Notes: generated from the letters alone by a model not told the origin. A DNA stretch of 11,668 nucleotides from Phycisphaeraceae bacterium (GCA_020850375.1 JADZET010000443.1:1-11668), one strand, 5' to 3'. Shown: positions 1 through 7,803, counted from the first letter of the stretch. A program made the numbers and translations.

Positions 1-2
1 AC

Positions 3-311
3 AAGTTCCCCGAGGGCGACTGGCGGGCGAGCTTCCTGACGCCCGAGCGCATCGCCGAGGCCCAGCCGCACATCGAGGCCTACGAGAAAGAGCTCGACGG
101 GACCTACAAGGACCTGCCGACGCTGGCCCTCAAGTTCATCCTCGCTCACCCGGCGGTCAGCGCGGCCATCCCGGGCATGCGCCGCGTGCCGCACGTCGAG
201 GCCAATGCCCCCGTGAGCGACCTGCCGCCGATCCCCGAGGCCAAACTCCAGAAGCTGCGGAGCCTCAAGTGGCACCACGGCTGGGACTATCCCTGGGCCC
301 AGAAGGCCTGA
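3..311 (+). CDS. Aldo/keto reductase, C-terminal fragment (5' end outside window)
   Basis: The frame is open from the window edge to a TGA at 309-311, giving about 102 residues. The segment LALKFILAHPAVSAAIPGMR, followed by a V-E-N-like stretch (HVEANAPVSDLP) and a short helix ending in WDYPWAQKA, matches the last part of the aldo/keto reductase TIM barrel. In that family the 'IPG' strand and the following helix help form the NAD(P)H phosphate-binding pocket. The catalytic Asp/Tyr/Lys/His residues lie upstream and cannot be checked. The expected role is NAD(P)H-dependent reduction or oxidation of a sugar or aldehyde in the cytoplasm; the substrate is unknown. It runs in the same direction as the next gene but is separated by 126 nt containing a hairpin, so shared transcription is uncertain. 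The family call is good; finer assignment is not possible. Confidence 0.85.
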   Translation, partial: KFPEGDWRASFLTPERIAEAQPHIEAYEKELDGTYKDLPTLALKFILAHPAVSAAIPGMRRVPHVEANAPVSDLPPIPEAKLQKLRSLKWHHGWDYPWAQKA

Positions 312-337
312 GCCGAGAACATCATTGCCCCACGTAG

Positions 338-385
338 AGCCGGGCGCCGTGCGTTCGAATCGGACGCGCAGCGTCCGGCTTTGTT
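338..385 (+). terminator. Hairpin with short T-rich tail after the aldo/keto reductase gene
   Basis: AGCCGGGCGC (338-347) pairs with GCGTCCGGCT (371-380) at 9 of 10 positions. Alternatively, GGACGC (362-367) and GCGTCC (371-376) form a tight perfect 6-bp stem with a 3-nt loop. Both are followed by TTTGTT. This suits a weak intrinsic terminator for the reductase gene, but the T tract is interrupted and the longer stem has a 23-nt loop, so it could equally be a leader structure for the next gene. Confidence 0.4.
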
Positions 386-390
386 AGTAT
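382..390 (+). promoter_or_regulatory. Possible extended -10 promoter element for the esterase gene
   Basis: TGTTAGTAT has the TGn extension followed by a hexamer matching TATAAT at four positions. It lies about 48 nt before the ATG of the hydrolase gene, in the only A/T-richer stretch of this gap. No convincing -35 hexamer is seen 17 nt upstream. A GGGGAGGA run near 406-413 is too far (about 24 nt) to be the ribosome binding site of the chosen start. This is a weak, motif-only call. Confidence 0.22.
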
Positions 391-437
391 TCACGCTCTG
401 TTCGTGGGGAGGATGCAGTTCAAGATCAGGGTGATGT

Positions 438-2603
438 ATGTCCAACCTCGACGTCCGACGTGCGGAGCTCGACCGACTGCGCAAGGCGCTGCCGGCCAAT
501 GACTTTTTCGAGAAGTGGCTGGCCGAGACCGGGGCACTGCCGCCGGACTTCAGCACAATCACGCCCACGCCGCGACTGGAGGACCCGCTGACGGTCGTGC
601 GCGATGGCAAGCCGTATCGCCTGACGGCTCAGGAGTGGCCGACGAGGCGGGCTGAGTTGCGCCAGCTCGTCGAGGACTGGCTGCTGGGCCACGCCCCGCC
701 CCCGGAAATGGCGGCCAACCTGCGGGCCGTGACGCGGAAGGTCCGCCGACGCCACGGCCTCGAGGCCCGCTACGTCTGCCTCGAGTTCGGGCCCGACCAC
801 CAGGCCAAACTGCCCTGTGTTCTTGAGCTGCCCGCCGACGCCGCCGGGCCGGTGCCGGTGTTCATCGTTGAGAGCATGTGGTACCGCATGTGGATGCGCA
901 AGCCGCTGCCGCGTCAGATGGGCTTCTGCTTCGTGGCCGCCGGCGATGACTGCCCGGACATGGGACCCGTCGAGCCCGACTGGTCGCGGAAGTTCAGTAA
1001 GCTCTTCGGCGACTACGACTGGTCCGCCTTCCGCCGGCGGGGTTGGGCGATGTCGCGCGTGGTCGACTGGCTCGTCACCCTTCCGGAGATCGACGCCAAT
1101 CGCATCTACGCCGGCGGCCACTCGCGTAGCGCCAAGCAGGCCACGACCGCCGCCGCCTTCGACGACCGCATCGCTGGCGTAATCGCTTCCTCGCCCGGCT
1201 CGGGCGGATCGATGCCCTACCGCTACTGTGACCAGTCGGTCTTCGGCGAGTCGGTCGAGATCCTCACCCAGGCCTACCCGGAATGGGTCCACATGGGCGT
1301 GCGGTTCTTCGCGGGGCGTGAGCACTTGTTGCCGGCTGACAGTCACTATCTCTACGCCCTCATGGCCCCGCGGCCGGTGATGATGAGCACGGCCTTCTAC
1401 GACTGGGTCGAGAGCACTTGGGCCGTCGAGCAGGTCTACAAGACGATCCAGCCGATCTACGCCATGCTCGGCAAGCCCGACAACCTGGCCCTGCGCTACC
1501 GGCCGCACCAGCACGGCTGGAAGCGTGAGACGTGCGAGGCATTCACGGAGTTCCTCACCCGCGTGTCGCGCGGCGAAGCCCCCGCACGGCGATGGGCGTT
1601 CAAGGACGCCGCGTTCCATGACTGGGACTACGACCGTTGGCTCGCTCGCAATCCTGCGATCGCGCCGCCGGCCAAGGAGACGACGGCGACGCAGAGGGTC
1701 CAATGGCTGCTGGGCGATGGGCCGGCGTTCACCCTCATGCCCGTGCAGATCGGCCAAGGCGAGTCGGACTTCGAGGAGAAGATCAACGTCCGCAACTGGC
1801 CCGATCCGCCGCAGCGCGTGCGGTGTCGGTTCGGCCAGCATGTCAACGGTCAGCTCTATTTCCCTACGAAATCCGCCAACGGCGACGCATCGCTGCGGGG
1901 CAAGCTTCCGGGGGTGGTGTTCCTGGCGCCGTTCGCCTGCGCCAACGGCTACACGGGCAGCTACCGAAGCGGCGACATCGCACACATGCGGCTGCTCAAG
2001 AGCGGCTGCGTGCTGCTGGCCTTTGATCCCCTGGGCACGGGCACGCGGCAGAGCGACCGTCGCGGCTTCTATGATCGCAACGCGGCCTGGAGCCTGATGG
2101 GCCGGATGGTCCAGGACGCTCGCCACGCGGTGGACGTCCTGCTGGCGACCCCGGAAGTGGACCCCCGGAAGGTTTACTTGGTGGGCTATGCGATGGGGGG
2201 AATGACGGCCCTTCTGGCCTCAACGCTCGACCAGCGCGTCAGCGGCGTCGTGAGCATCGCGGGATTCACCCCCTTCCGGGGCGACGATCCGACGAGCCCG
2301 ACCGGCGGTGTCTGGCGGTGGAGTCACCTCTATGGCTGGCTGCCAAGATTGGGCGCGTTCGCCGAGGGGCGAGAGCGTGAAAGCCCCGTGGATTTCGACG
2401 AGATTCTCGCCTCGATGGCGTCTCGGCCGACGCTGATCATCGCGCCGCAGCGCGATCGGCATGCCATCCACGCTGACGTCGTCGCGGCTGTGGATCATGC
2501 ACGCCACGCCGGGGCAAACGTCACGCTACATGAGCCCGACGAGTGGAACCGCCTGACAGATCCGATCCTGGACGACGTGGTGACGTGGATCAAGGGGCAA
2601 TGA
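438..2603 (+). CDS. Two-domain alpha/beta hydrolase: CE15-like esterase domain plus second hydrolase domain without nucleophile Ser
   Basis: This 721-residue protein has no signal peptide or membrane segment, so it is probably cytoplasmic. Domain 1 (about 70-380) resembles carbohydrate esterases of the glucuronoyl-esterase (CE15) type. GGHSRSAKQ puts a nucleophile at Ser229 in the place of the family's G-C-S-R-N-G-K motif, followed by a GSGGS loop (after about 245), candidate acids Asp322/Glu325 and candidate His357/His359 (RPHQHGW). Domain 2 (about 488-721) is a second alpha/beta hydrolase with the dienelactone-hydrolase/acetyl-xylan-esterase look. Its nucleophile elbow reads GYAMGG, with Ala585 where Ser is expected; Asp673 is present and His698 is the only nearby histidine candidate. 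Likely role: de-esterification of an acylated sugar or uronate by domain 1, with domain 2 structural or binding. The ATG at 438 has only a weak AGGGTG upstream; an out-of-frame ATG lies at 434. The gene converges on the mannosidase gene across a terminator. The exact substrate is unknown. Confidence 0.85.
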   Translation: MSNLDVRRAELDRLRKALPANDFFEKWLAETGALPPDFSTITPTPRLEDPLTVVRDGKPYRLTAQEWPTRRAELRQLVEDWLLGHAPPPEMAANLRAVTRKVRRRHGLEARYVCLEFGPDHQAKLPCVLELPADAAGPVPVFIVESMWYRMWMRKPLPRQMGFCFVAAGDDCPDMGPVEPDWSRKFSKLFGDYDWSAFRRRGWAMSRVVDWLVTLPEIDANRIYAGGHSRSAKQATTAAAFDDRIAGVIASSPGSGGSMPYRYCDQSVFGESVEILTQAYPEWVHMGVRFFAGREHLLPADSHYLYALMAPRPVMMSTAFYDWVESTWAVEQVYKTIQPIYAMLGKPDNLALRYRPHQHGWKRETCEAFTEFLTRVSRGEAPARRWAFKDAAFHDWDYDRWLARNPAIAPPAKETTATQRVQWLLGDGPAFTLMPVQIGQGESDFEEKINVRNWPDPPQRVRCRFGQHVNGQLYFPTKSANGDASLRGKLPGVVFLAPFACANGYTGSYRSGDIAHMRLLKSGCVLLAFDPLGTGTRQSDRRGFYDRNAAWSLMGRMVQDARHAVDVLLATPEVDPRKVYLVGYAMGGMTALLASTLDQRVSGVVSIAGFTPFRGDDPTSPTGGVWRWSHLYGWLPRLGAFAEGRERESPVDFDEILASMASRPTLIIAPQRDRHAIHADVVAAVDHARHAGANVTLHEPDEWNRLTDPILDDVVTWIKGQ

Positions 2604-2633
2604 AAAAGCCCGGGCATGTCTGCCCGGGCCTTG
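2603..2633. terminator. Bidirectional intrinsic terminator between convergent genes
   Basis: GCCCGGGCA (2608-2616) and TGCCCGGGC (2621-2629) form a perfect 9-bp G+C-rich stem with a TGTC loop. AAAAA on the left side gives a U5 tract for leftward transcription, so it is a strong terminator for the mannosidase cluster. On the right the tail is CTTG, so it is weaker for the esterase gene. It starts at the final base of the esterase stop codon and ends 34 nt from the mannosidase stop, where a terminator shared by two convergent genes would be expected. Confidence 0.88.
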
Positions 2634-2666
2634 CATTGTCGCACAACACTTCCGGGGGCGGGGGGA

Positions 2667-5207
2667 TCACTTCTTGACGGGTTTTTCCATCAGGTCCGTC
2701 TCGGTCACGCGCTTGGTGCGCGGGTCGATGCGAAGCGTCTTGGCCTCGAACGGTTTGAGGGCGACCTTCTGCCGCAGGCCCAAGGCGGGGATGGTCAAAG
2801 TCACCTTCCGGGGGCGGGGGGCGCCGGTGGGCTCGAAGAGGCGGACGATCAGGTCCTTGCCGCGCGTTGAGGGCGTCAGGGAGTTCTGCTTCAGGGCCGT
2901 CAGCTGCACCACGGCGTCGTCGACGATCGGGCCGGCCTTGGGCTTGGGGCCCTGACCGGAGGGGTTGAACGACAACGCGAAGGGCTTCTCGTTGTGGTGC
3001 AGTGCCTCGTTCGAGACGGCACTCAACCGTTTGGCGATCGGGCCGGCGTTGACGAAGAAGCGGAAGATGCGTTCGCCCTGATCGATGCGGGCGGTCAGGC
3101 GATCCTGCGGAAGCACCACGCGGTTGGGCAGCGGGTGTGCGGCATAACCGGCCGATCGCATCAGCGACAGGCGGAGCTCCTTGCCGTCGAAGTCCGAGCC
3201 ATAACTACCCTCGTTGATGACGGTCATCGCCATCTTGCCGGGCTGGCTGAACACGGTGACCCACTTCTGGGCCACCGCCTCATCGCCGTTCTCCGGGAGC
3301 GGGCCGTGGCCGAAGGCGGTCTCGCCGTAGAACTTCGGCTGCGAGGCGAGCGCCTTGCCCAGCGGCAGGGAGAGCTTGAGCATGCGGTCCTTCTCTTCCC
3401 AGAAGACGCGCAGCTCGACCTCGACCTCCGTGCCGAAGCGCGGGAGCTTGTAGCGCTGGCAGATGCGGGAGTCGCCGTACTTGAGCGTCACCTCCACCAC
3501 GGAGCGGACGTCGCCATCCTCGACCACGCGCACGGCCGGCAGGCTCTTGAGGTGCGCCAGCCCGCTGAACACAGCCGATTCCTTGGCGGACATGAGCGAG
3601 AACCCGCCGATCTTCTTGCGGAAGCTCCGCACCTCCATGCCCCAGGGGTCGCTGTCGTCGGCGATGACGATCGGCCGGAACGCCCCCGCCCCGGGAAGAG
3701 TGACGTCCTGGCCGTTGACGCGCCACTTCTCGACCAGGCCCGTCCGGGTGCTGATGACGAATTCGAGCCCGTCCTTGTTGGCAAAGCGGATCTTGCCGCC
3801 GCGGTTCTTGAGCCTGACATCAGGCTTCTTCTTGAGCTCCTCGTAGACGCAGTTGAAGCGGTTCATCTGGCTGGGCGCGAGCGTGGCCCTGAAGACCACG
3901 TGCTTGCGCCAGTCCAGCGGCAGGTTTGACAGCTCGTGCTCGATCTGCGTCGGGAGCTTCTTGCCCGCCGCATCGGTGACATGCGGGTAGGAGAAGACGT
4001 TGCCCCATCCCTGGTCAGCCAATTGCATCTCCACCTCGACGGTGGCATCGACGGGCTGAGCCATGGGGTTGTAGACGAGGATGGGGAACTCGCCGGGCTT
4101 GGCCTTGGGCTGGCCGCTGGCCAGGGCGAAGAAGGCTCGCGTCTTGACCCGGCTGAGGATCTCCAGGCCATGATTCATCATCCGCAGGGCCATCTCCTCG
4201 ACCGGCTGGATGGATGACCCGGGCAGGATGTCGTGGAACTGGGCGAAGAGCAGGTCACGCTCCGCCTGGGCCAATTCGGCCGAGGCGTCGGGCATCAGGC
4301 CCTGGATCGTCGCCGCCGTCGCCATCTTCTCCGTGGAGAACAGCTCGTTCTCCAGACGGCGGTAGGTCTGTTTGATGCGGACCATCGAGGTGTAGCATCC
4401 GACGGCGAACGGCCGCAGGTCTTTCGTCACCTCCGGGATGTCCTTGAACTTCTTGCGGACCTCCTTGAAGTAGGCCTCGGGAGTAGAGTGCAGGACCTCG
4501 AAGCCGTGTTTTTCCTTCATGAACTTGGCGATGGCCCGCAGATCCTGGCGAGAGGGGCCGCCGCCGTGGTCGCCGACGCCCCAGAGGATGTAGGCGCAGG
4601 GCTGGTCCTTGTAGGTCGGCAGCAGGCCCTTGAACTTCTCGACGGCCTTGCTCAGCGGCGAGTTGTACATCATGCGGGCCCGGCCGCCCAGGATTTTCGA
4701 GCCGTCGTAGCCGACCCAGTGGTAGTTGTCGGCCGGGAGGGAGCACTTGTCCAGCGGCGGCCGGCAGTACATGTAGGAGTCGAATCCGCTCTTGGCCATG
4801 ATCTGCACCAGGCCGCGTGAATGGCCGAAGGAGTCGAAGTTGATGGCCGTCGTCGGCTCGGCGCCGAAATGCTGCTTGAAATAGCGCCGACCGTAGAGCA
4901 AGGAGCGCAGGTAGGCCTCGCCGCTGGGCATGTTGCAGTCGGGCTGGAGGAACCAGCCGCCCATGATGTGCCACTTGCCCTGGCGGACGAGCTTCTGGAT
5001 ACGTTTGAACAGGGCCGGCTCATACTCCTGGACCCACTCGTAGAGGACAGCCTCGTTGTGGTTGAAGATGAAGCCGGGGAACTCCTCGCACAAGTCGGCC
5101 GCGGTGCGGAATGTCGAGATGGCCTCGGCCGCGCCCTCCTGCCACTCCCAGAGCCAGACGGGGTCGAGGTGGGCGTTGCAGACGAGGTGGATCGTGGTCT
5201 TGGACAT
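2667..5207 (-). CDS. Glycoside hydrolase family 38 alpha-mannosidase
   Basis: A retaining, metal-dependent alpha-mannosidase of 846 residues, within the usual size of bacterial GH38 enzymes. The catalytic N-terminal domain starts at once with the metal motif AHLDPVWLW (His13, Asp15). NFDSFGHS gives the nucleophile and metal ligand Asp125, GVGDHGGG (Asp213) follows, and AQFHDILPGSS gives the last metal-ligand His325 with Asp326. The three-helix middle domain surrounds that site, and the rest is the C-terminal beta-sandwich region. All family metal and nucleophile residues are present, so it should be active. There is no signal peptide, so it probably acts in the cytoplasm on imported mannosides. 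The start at 5207 is chosen because GGAG (complement of 5218-5221) lies 10 nt upstream; a start at 5234 would add nine residues with a poorer site. It is last in the leftward cluster, 118 nt after the transporter. The linkage hydrolysed is unknown. Confidence 0.93.
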   Translation of the reverse strand: MSKTTIHLVCNAHLDPVWLWEWQEGAAEAISTFRTAADLCEEFPGFIFNHNEAVLYEWVQEYEPALFKRIQKLVRQGKWHIMGGWFLQPDCNMPSGEAYLRSLLYGRRYFKQHFGAEPTTAINFDSFGHSRGLVQIMAKSGFDSYMYCRPPLDKCSLPADNYHWVGYDGSKILGGRARMMYNSPLSKAVEKFKGLLPTYKDQPCAYILWGVGDHGGGPSRQDLRAIAKFMKEKHGFEVLHSTPEAYFKEVRKKFKDIPEVTKDLRPFAVGCYTSMVRIKQTYRRLENELFSTEKMATAATIQGLMPDASAELAQAERDLLFAQFHDILPGSSIQPVEEMALRMMNHGLEILSRVKTRAFFALASGQPKAKPGEFPILVYNPMAQPVDATVEVEMQLADQGWGNVFSYPHVTDAAGKKLPTQIEHELSNLPLDWRKHVVFRATLAPSQMNRFNCVYEELKKKPDVRLKNRGGKIRFANKDGLEFVISTRTGLVEKWRVNGQDVTLPGAGAFRPIVIADDSDPWGMEVRSFRKKIGGFSLMSAKESAVFSGLAHLKSLPAVRVVEDGDVRSVVEVTLKYGDSRICQRYKLPRFGTEVEVELRVFWEEKDRMLKLSLPLGKALASQPKFYGETAFGHGPLPENGDEAVAQKWVTVFSQPGKMAMTVINEGSYGSDFDGKELRLSLMRSAGYAAHPLPNRVVLPQDRLTARIDQGERIFRFFVNAGPIAKRLSAVSNEALHHNEKPFALSFNPSGQGPKPKAGPIVDDAVVQLTALKQNSLTPSTRGKDLIVRLFEPTGAPRPRKVTLTIPALGLRQKVALKPFEAKTLRIDPRTKRVTETDLMEKPVKK

Positions 5208-5285
5208 GAGCGTAAGACTCCGGGTGTGGGCCATCCGCCGGTCGGCGCGAGCGTCGATGCGTCATCCAGGCGGGGGGCGATAGGG

Positions 5286-5301
5286 AGTTAAAAGGATAAC
5301 T
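5286..5301. promoter_or_regulatory. AT-rich inverted repeat upstream of the mannosidase gene
   Basis: AGTTA-N6-TAACT (AGTTAAAAGGATAACT) is a perfect 5-bp-arm palindrome in the only A/T-rich patch of the 118-nt gap between transporter stop and mannosidase start. It lies about 79 nt upstream of the mannosidase ATG. It could be an operator or part of an internal promoter giving the mannosidase separate control. No clear -35/-10 pair was found, so this is suggestive only. Confidence 0.25.
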
Positions 5302-5325
5302 TCGCCGGCTGGGATCTGCACGGGC

Positions 5326-6678
5326 TCAGGCAGAGCCAGCGGCACTCTCCGCTTCCGGGGCGGGAGGCGGGTAGGCGATCGACCGCGGCTCCTTCATCAC
5401 AAAGATGAACCACAGGAACGACGCGAGGCTCAGGGCCACGCAGACGCTCAGGAGCGGCCCCATCCCCCATCGCTCCGCGGCCGCACCACCGATCAACGGG
5501 GCGGGGATCATCACCGTCGAGAAGAGCAGGCTGCCGAGCGTGATGTGGGCCAGGCGGTGGTCGTGCGGGCAAGTCTCGAAGAGCAGGTTGTAATGCGAGA
5601 CGAAACCCGCCGAGGTGCAGATCCCGACGACGAGGTACGCGGCAATGCAGCTCACTTGGCCGGCCGTCAGCAGCACGATCAGCAGGAAGACCACCTGCAT
5701 GCCCGCCCCGGTCAGCACGGCCAATCGGTGGCCGTGGCGATCACCCAGCCAGCCGAAGAGGAGCGTCGCCACGCCGTGCATGAACGTCTGCCCCGCCCCG
5801 GCGGTGACGACGAAGCTCGTCGACAACGCCCCGCCGCGCGGCGAGGTGTAGTTGACCGCGATCAGGGGCAGGACGCACAACCCCATCATGGCCAGGACGC
5901 GCCCGACCAGGAACGACCGGAAATTCTCGTCCGCCAGGCTCAGCCGGAAGCGGCTGATCAGGTGAGGCAAGGTGTGCGTGGCGGTGGTCGTCTCCGGCGC
6001 GTTCGCCGCCGGGTCGCGGAGGAAGGCGAAGCAGAGGATGGCGACGATCGAGATCAGGCCCGCCGTGATGTAGATCAGCCCGAACACCGGCGGCGTCTGG
6101 CTGACGGCCAGGGCCCGCCCGCTGATCACCGCCCCCATCGCCCCGGCCAGCGAGGCGGCGGCGAAGCTGATGCCCATCGCCCGGCCGCGCAGTGTCTGGG
6201 GGAACACGCTGGCCATCCACTCCATCCAGACGGACATGATGCTCCCCGTCCCCATGCAGGAGAGGAAGAAGAAGCTGACGAGCATCCAGCGCGTGGCCTT
6301 GTCGCCGAGCAGCGGGCCGAACCAGGCGGCCAGGCCCAGCGCGAAATAGAACGGGATGATGAAGGCGAAGTGCCAGAGAATAAGCTGGACTTTCCGCTTG
6401 GCGGCGCTGCGGAAGAGGTACATGCCGATCATCTGCGGCAGGACGGTCATGCCGCCCTCGAGGGCGGTGATGGAGCCGATCATCGCCTTGCCGGCCCCGT
6501 GGCTCGAAAGCAACAGGGCCAGCACCGTCGTCGGCGTGGCCATGGCCACCTGGAAGCCCCAGAGCCCCTCACCGAGCGTGGTGAAGAAGATGTTGCGGCC
6601 GTGAGGCGTCGGGGCAGCGGGCGACGACGCGGACTCGTCCAGGCCGTCGGCTTGCTGAATCTGTGCGACGTCGTTCAA
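5326..6678 (-). CDS. Major facilitator superfamily transporter, probably sugar or oligosaccharide uptake
   Basis: A 450-residue inner-membrane protein with about 12 hydrophobic helices after a polar N-terminal tail of about 28 residues (MNDVAQIQQADGLDESAS...). The motif GWLGDRHGHRLAVL fits the conserved MFS loop (G-x-x-x-D-R-x-G-x-R), here between the sixth-to-ninth helices of the second half, and a long hydrophilic loop near the middle (FLRDPAANAPETTTATH) separates the two six-helix bundles. The start is a TTG, supported by GGGAG 7 nt upstream. It begins 15 nt after the Ldh_2 gene stop, so the two are almost surely co-transcribed, and it precedes an alpha-mannosidase. That context suggests import of a mannose-containing or related carbohydrate, but MFS substrate cannot be predicted from sequence. 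The C-terminal tail is rich in Pro, Ala and Glu. Confidence 0.88.
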   Translation of the reverse strand: MNDVAQIQQADGLDESASSPAAPTPHGRNIFFTTLGEGLWGFQVAMATPTTVLALLLSSHGAGKAMIGSITALEGGMTVLPQMIGMYLFRSAAKRKVQLILWHFAFIIPFYFALGLAAWFGPLLGDKATRWMLVSFFFLSCMGTGSIMSVWMEWMASVFPQTLRGRAMGISFAAASLAGAMGAVISGRALAVSQTPPVFGLIYITAGLISIVAILCFAFLRDPAANAPETTTATHTLPHLISRFRLSLADENFRSFLVGRVLAMMGLCVLPLIAVNYTSPRGGALSTSFVVTAGAGQTFMHGVATLLFGWLGDRHGHRLAVLTGAGMQVVFLLIVLLTAGQVSCIAAYLVVGICTSAGFVSHYNLLFETCPHDHRLAHITLGSLLFSTVMIPAPLIGGAAAERWGMGPLLSVCVALSLASFLWFIFVMKEPRSIAYPPPAPEAESAAGSA

Positions 6679-6685
6679 GGCTGGA

Positions 6686-6690
6686 CTCCC
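6686..6690 (-). promoter_or_regulatory. Ribosome binding site supporting the TTG start of the transporter
   Basis: Read on the minus strand this is GGGAG, ending 7 nt before the TTG at 6678-6676. No ATG or GTG lies as well placed in the same frame, and the spacing decides for the uncommon TTG start. The site sits in the 15-nt gap after the upstream TAG stop, consistent with reinitiation within one operon. Confidence 0.6.
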
Positions 6691-6693
6691 GAG

Positions 6694-7803
6694 CTAACCC
6701 TGCCAGGTCTTGAGTGAATCACCCGTGAACGGCACATCGACCTGCCCGGCGATCGTCGCGAACTCGCCGACCTCCGCCTCGGTGAAGATCAGTCCGCCGG
6801 CCTTCTGGCTGTTCACGGCCGCGCGGTGCTCGAGTTCGCCGGGCAGCATGGTGCGGCCATCTGGAGGAGAGTTGCCGTGGCCGAGGATATCGGCGACGAC
6901 GGCCTTGACGTTCTGGGCCTGGTTGCGGCCCTTGGCGAAGGCGCCGCAGTTCAGGGCCTCGGGGTGGATGACCTGGAAGAAGAAGTTCGGCGTGGTCTTC
7001 TCGCCGGCCGGGGCGATCTCGGGGCGGCTGCGGATCGTCGGCAGCGAGCCGCCGATCAGGCCGGCGACCAGTTCGTTGATCAGCGACAGGCCGTAGCCCT
7101 TGTGAGCGCCGAAGGGCAGCAGGGCCGACACTTGATTGGGGTCGGTCGTCTCACGCCCGGCCTTGTCGACGGCCGCGCCGGGCGGGAGCGGCTTGCCCTC
7201 GCGTTTGAACTGCTGGACGCGACCCATGGCCACGGTGCTCGTGGCCCAGTCGATGACGATGGGGAAACCCACGGCTTCCGTGGTCGGGAAGCCCCAGGAG
7301 TGTGGATTCGTTCCGAGCGTGGGGAACTTGCCGCCGAAGGGCACGACCTCGGCCAGGGCGGCGGTGCAGTTGGTGTAGGCGATATAGCCCTTCTTGGCGG
7401 CCTCCATGACGTATCCGCCGCCCCAGAGGTAGTGGAACGCCTCGTCCACGCTGACCATGCCCACGCCGAACTTGTCGGCGAGCTTGATGCAGGTGTCGAT
7501 GGCCTCGAAGGCCACGGCCTGGCCGAGCTTCTTGTGGGCGTTCCAACGCTCGGCCGCGGTAAATTTCCCCGGCAGCTTCTCGATCGCCGCTCCGGGGATG
7601 CAACCCTTGGCCCTGGGGTTGCCCGAGCCGAAGTGGTCGTCGAGGTGCAGGGCCTTGAGGGCGTTGTGCGTCTTGATGCCGTGGCGGGCGGCCAGCTCAC
7701 AGAAGCGGGCGGCCTGCCCGGATTCCTCCTCGGTGAAACCACGCTTGCGGTAAGCGGCCTGCACGATGCGATTGTGCAGCTCGGGGGGCATGACCCGGTC
7801 CAT
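6694..7803 (-). CDS. Ldh_2-family (malate/L-lactate/ureidoglycolate-type) NAD(P)-dependent dehydrogenase
   Basis: A 369-residue cytoplasmic oxidoreductase of the Ldh_2 superfamily, which includes malate, sulfolactate, ureidoglycolate and diketogulonate dehydrogenases and is unrelated to classical Rossmann lactate dehydrogenase. Family marks in order are: HGIKTHN (catalytic-type His46, where relatives have S-H-G), EAFHYLWGGGYV (His124), GTNPHSWGFP (about 164-173), IDWATSTVAMGRV (Asp185), VDKAGRETTDP (about 212-222) and AHKGYGLSLINELVAG (about 233-248). Length is normal. The ATG at 7803 has a strong GGAGG 9 nt upstream. It is the first gene of the leftward cluster, 15 nt before the transporter. 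It probably interconverts a 2-hydroxy acid and a 2-keto acid derived from an imported sugar or sugar acid. The substrate is not predictable; the T-H-N variation makes direct transfer of the malate dehydrogenase name unsafe. Confidence 0.85.
   Translation of the reverse strand: MDRVMPPELHNRIVQAAYRKRGFTEEESGQAARFCELAARHGIKTHNALKALHLDDHFGSGNPRAKGCIPGAAIEKLPGKFTAAERWNAHKKLGQAVAFEAIDTCIKLADKFGVGMVSVDEAFHYLWGGGYVMEAAKKGYIAYTNCTAALAEVVPFGGKFPTLGTNPHSWGFPTTEAVGFPIVIDWATSTVAMGRVQQFKREGKPLPPGAAVDKAGRETTDPNQVSALLPFGAHKGYGLSLINELVAGLIGGSLPTIRSRPEIAPAGEKTTPNFFFQVIHPEALNCGAFAKGRNQAQNVKAVVADILGHGNSPPDGRTMLPGELEHRAAVNSQKAGGLIFTEAEVGEFATIAGQVDVPFTGDSLKTWQG

Noticed and set aside
349..376. tRNA T-arm-like segment (GTGCGTTCGAATCGGAC)
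   Set aside because: The T loop looks right but one stem pair is mismatched and no D arm, anticodon arm or acceptor stem is found upstream; no complete or partial tRNA can be supported.
426..2126. 566-codon open frame on the minus strand, antisense to the esterase gene
   Set aside because: It lies wholly opposite a gene with clear domain motifs, its translation is Arg/His/Val-rich without any recognisable family, and long antisense frames are expected in GC-rich coding DNA.
2994..4820. Long plus-strand open frames opposite the mannosidase gene (311 and 195 codons)
   Set aside because: They are shadows of the GH38 reading frame; no family motifs, and composition is typical of reverse-strand GC-rich codons.
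5545..6717. 390-codon plus-strand frame opposite the MFS gene
   Set aside because: The translation is a hydrophilic run of His, Gln, Arg and Asp typical of an antisense copy of a membrane protein gene; no domain is recognisable.
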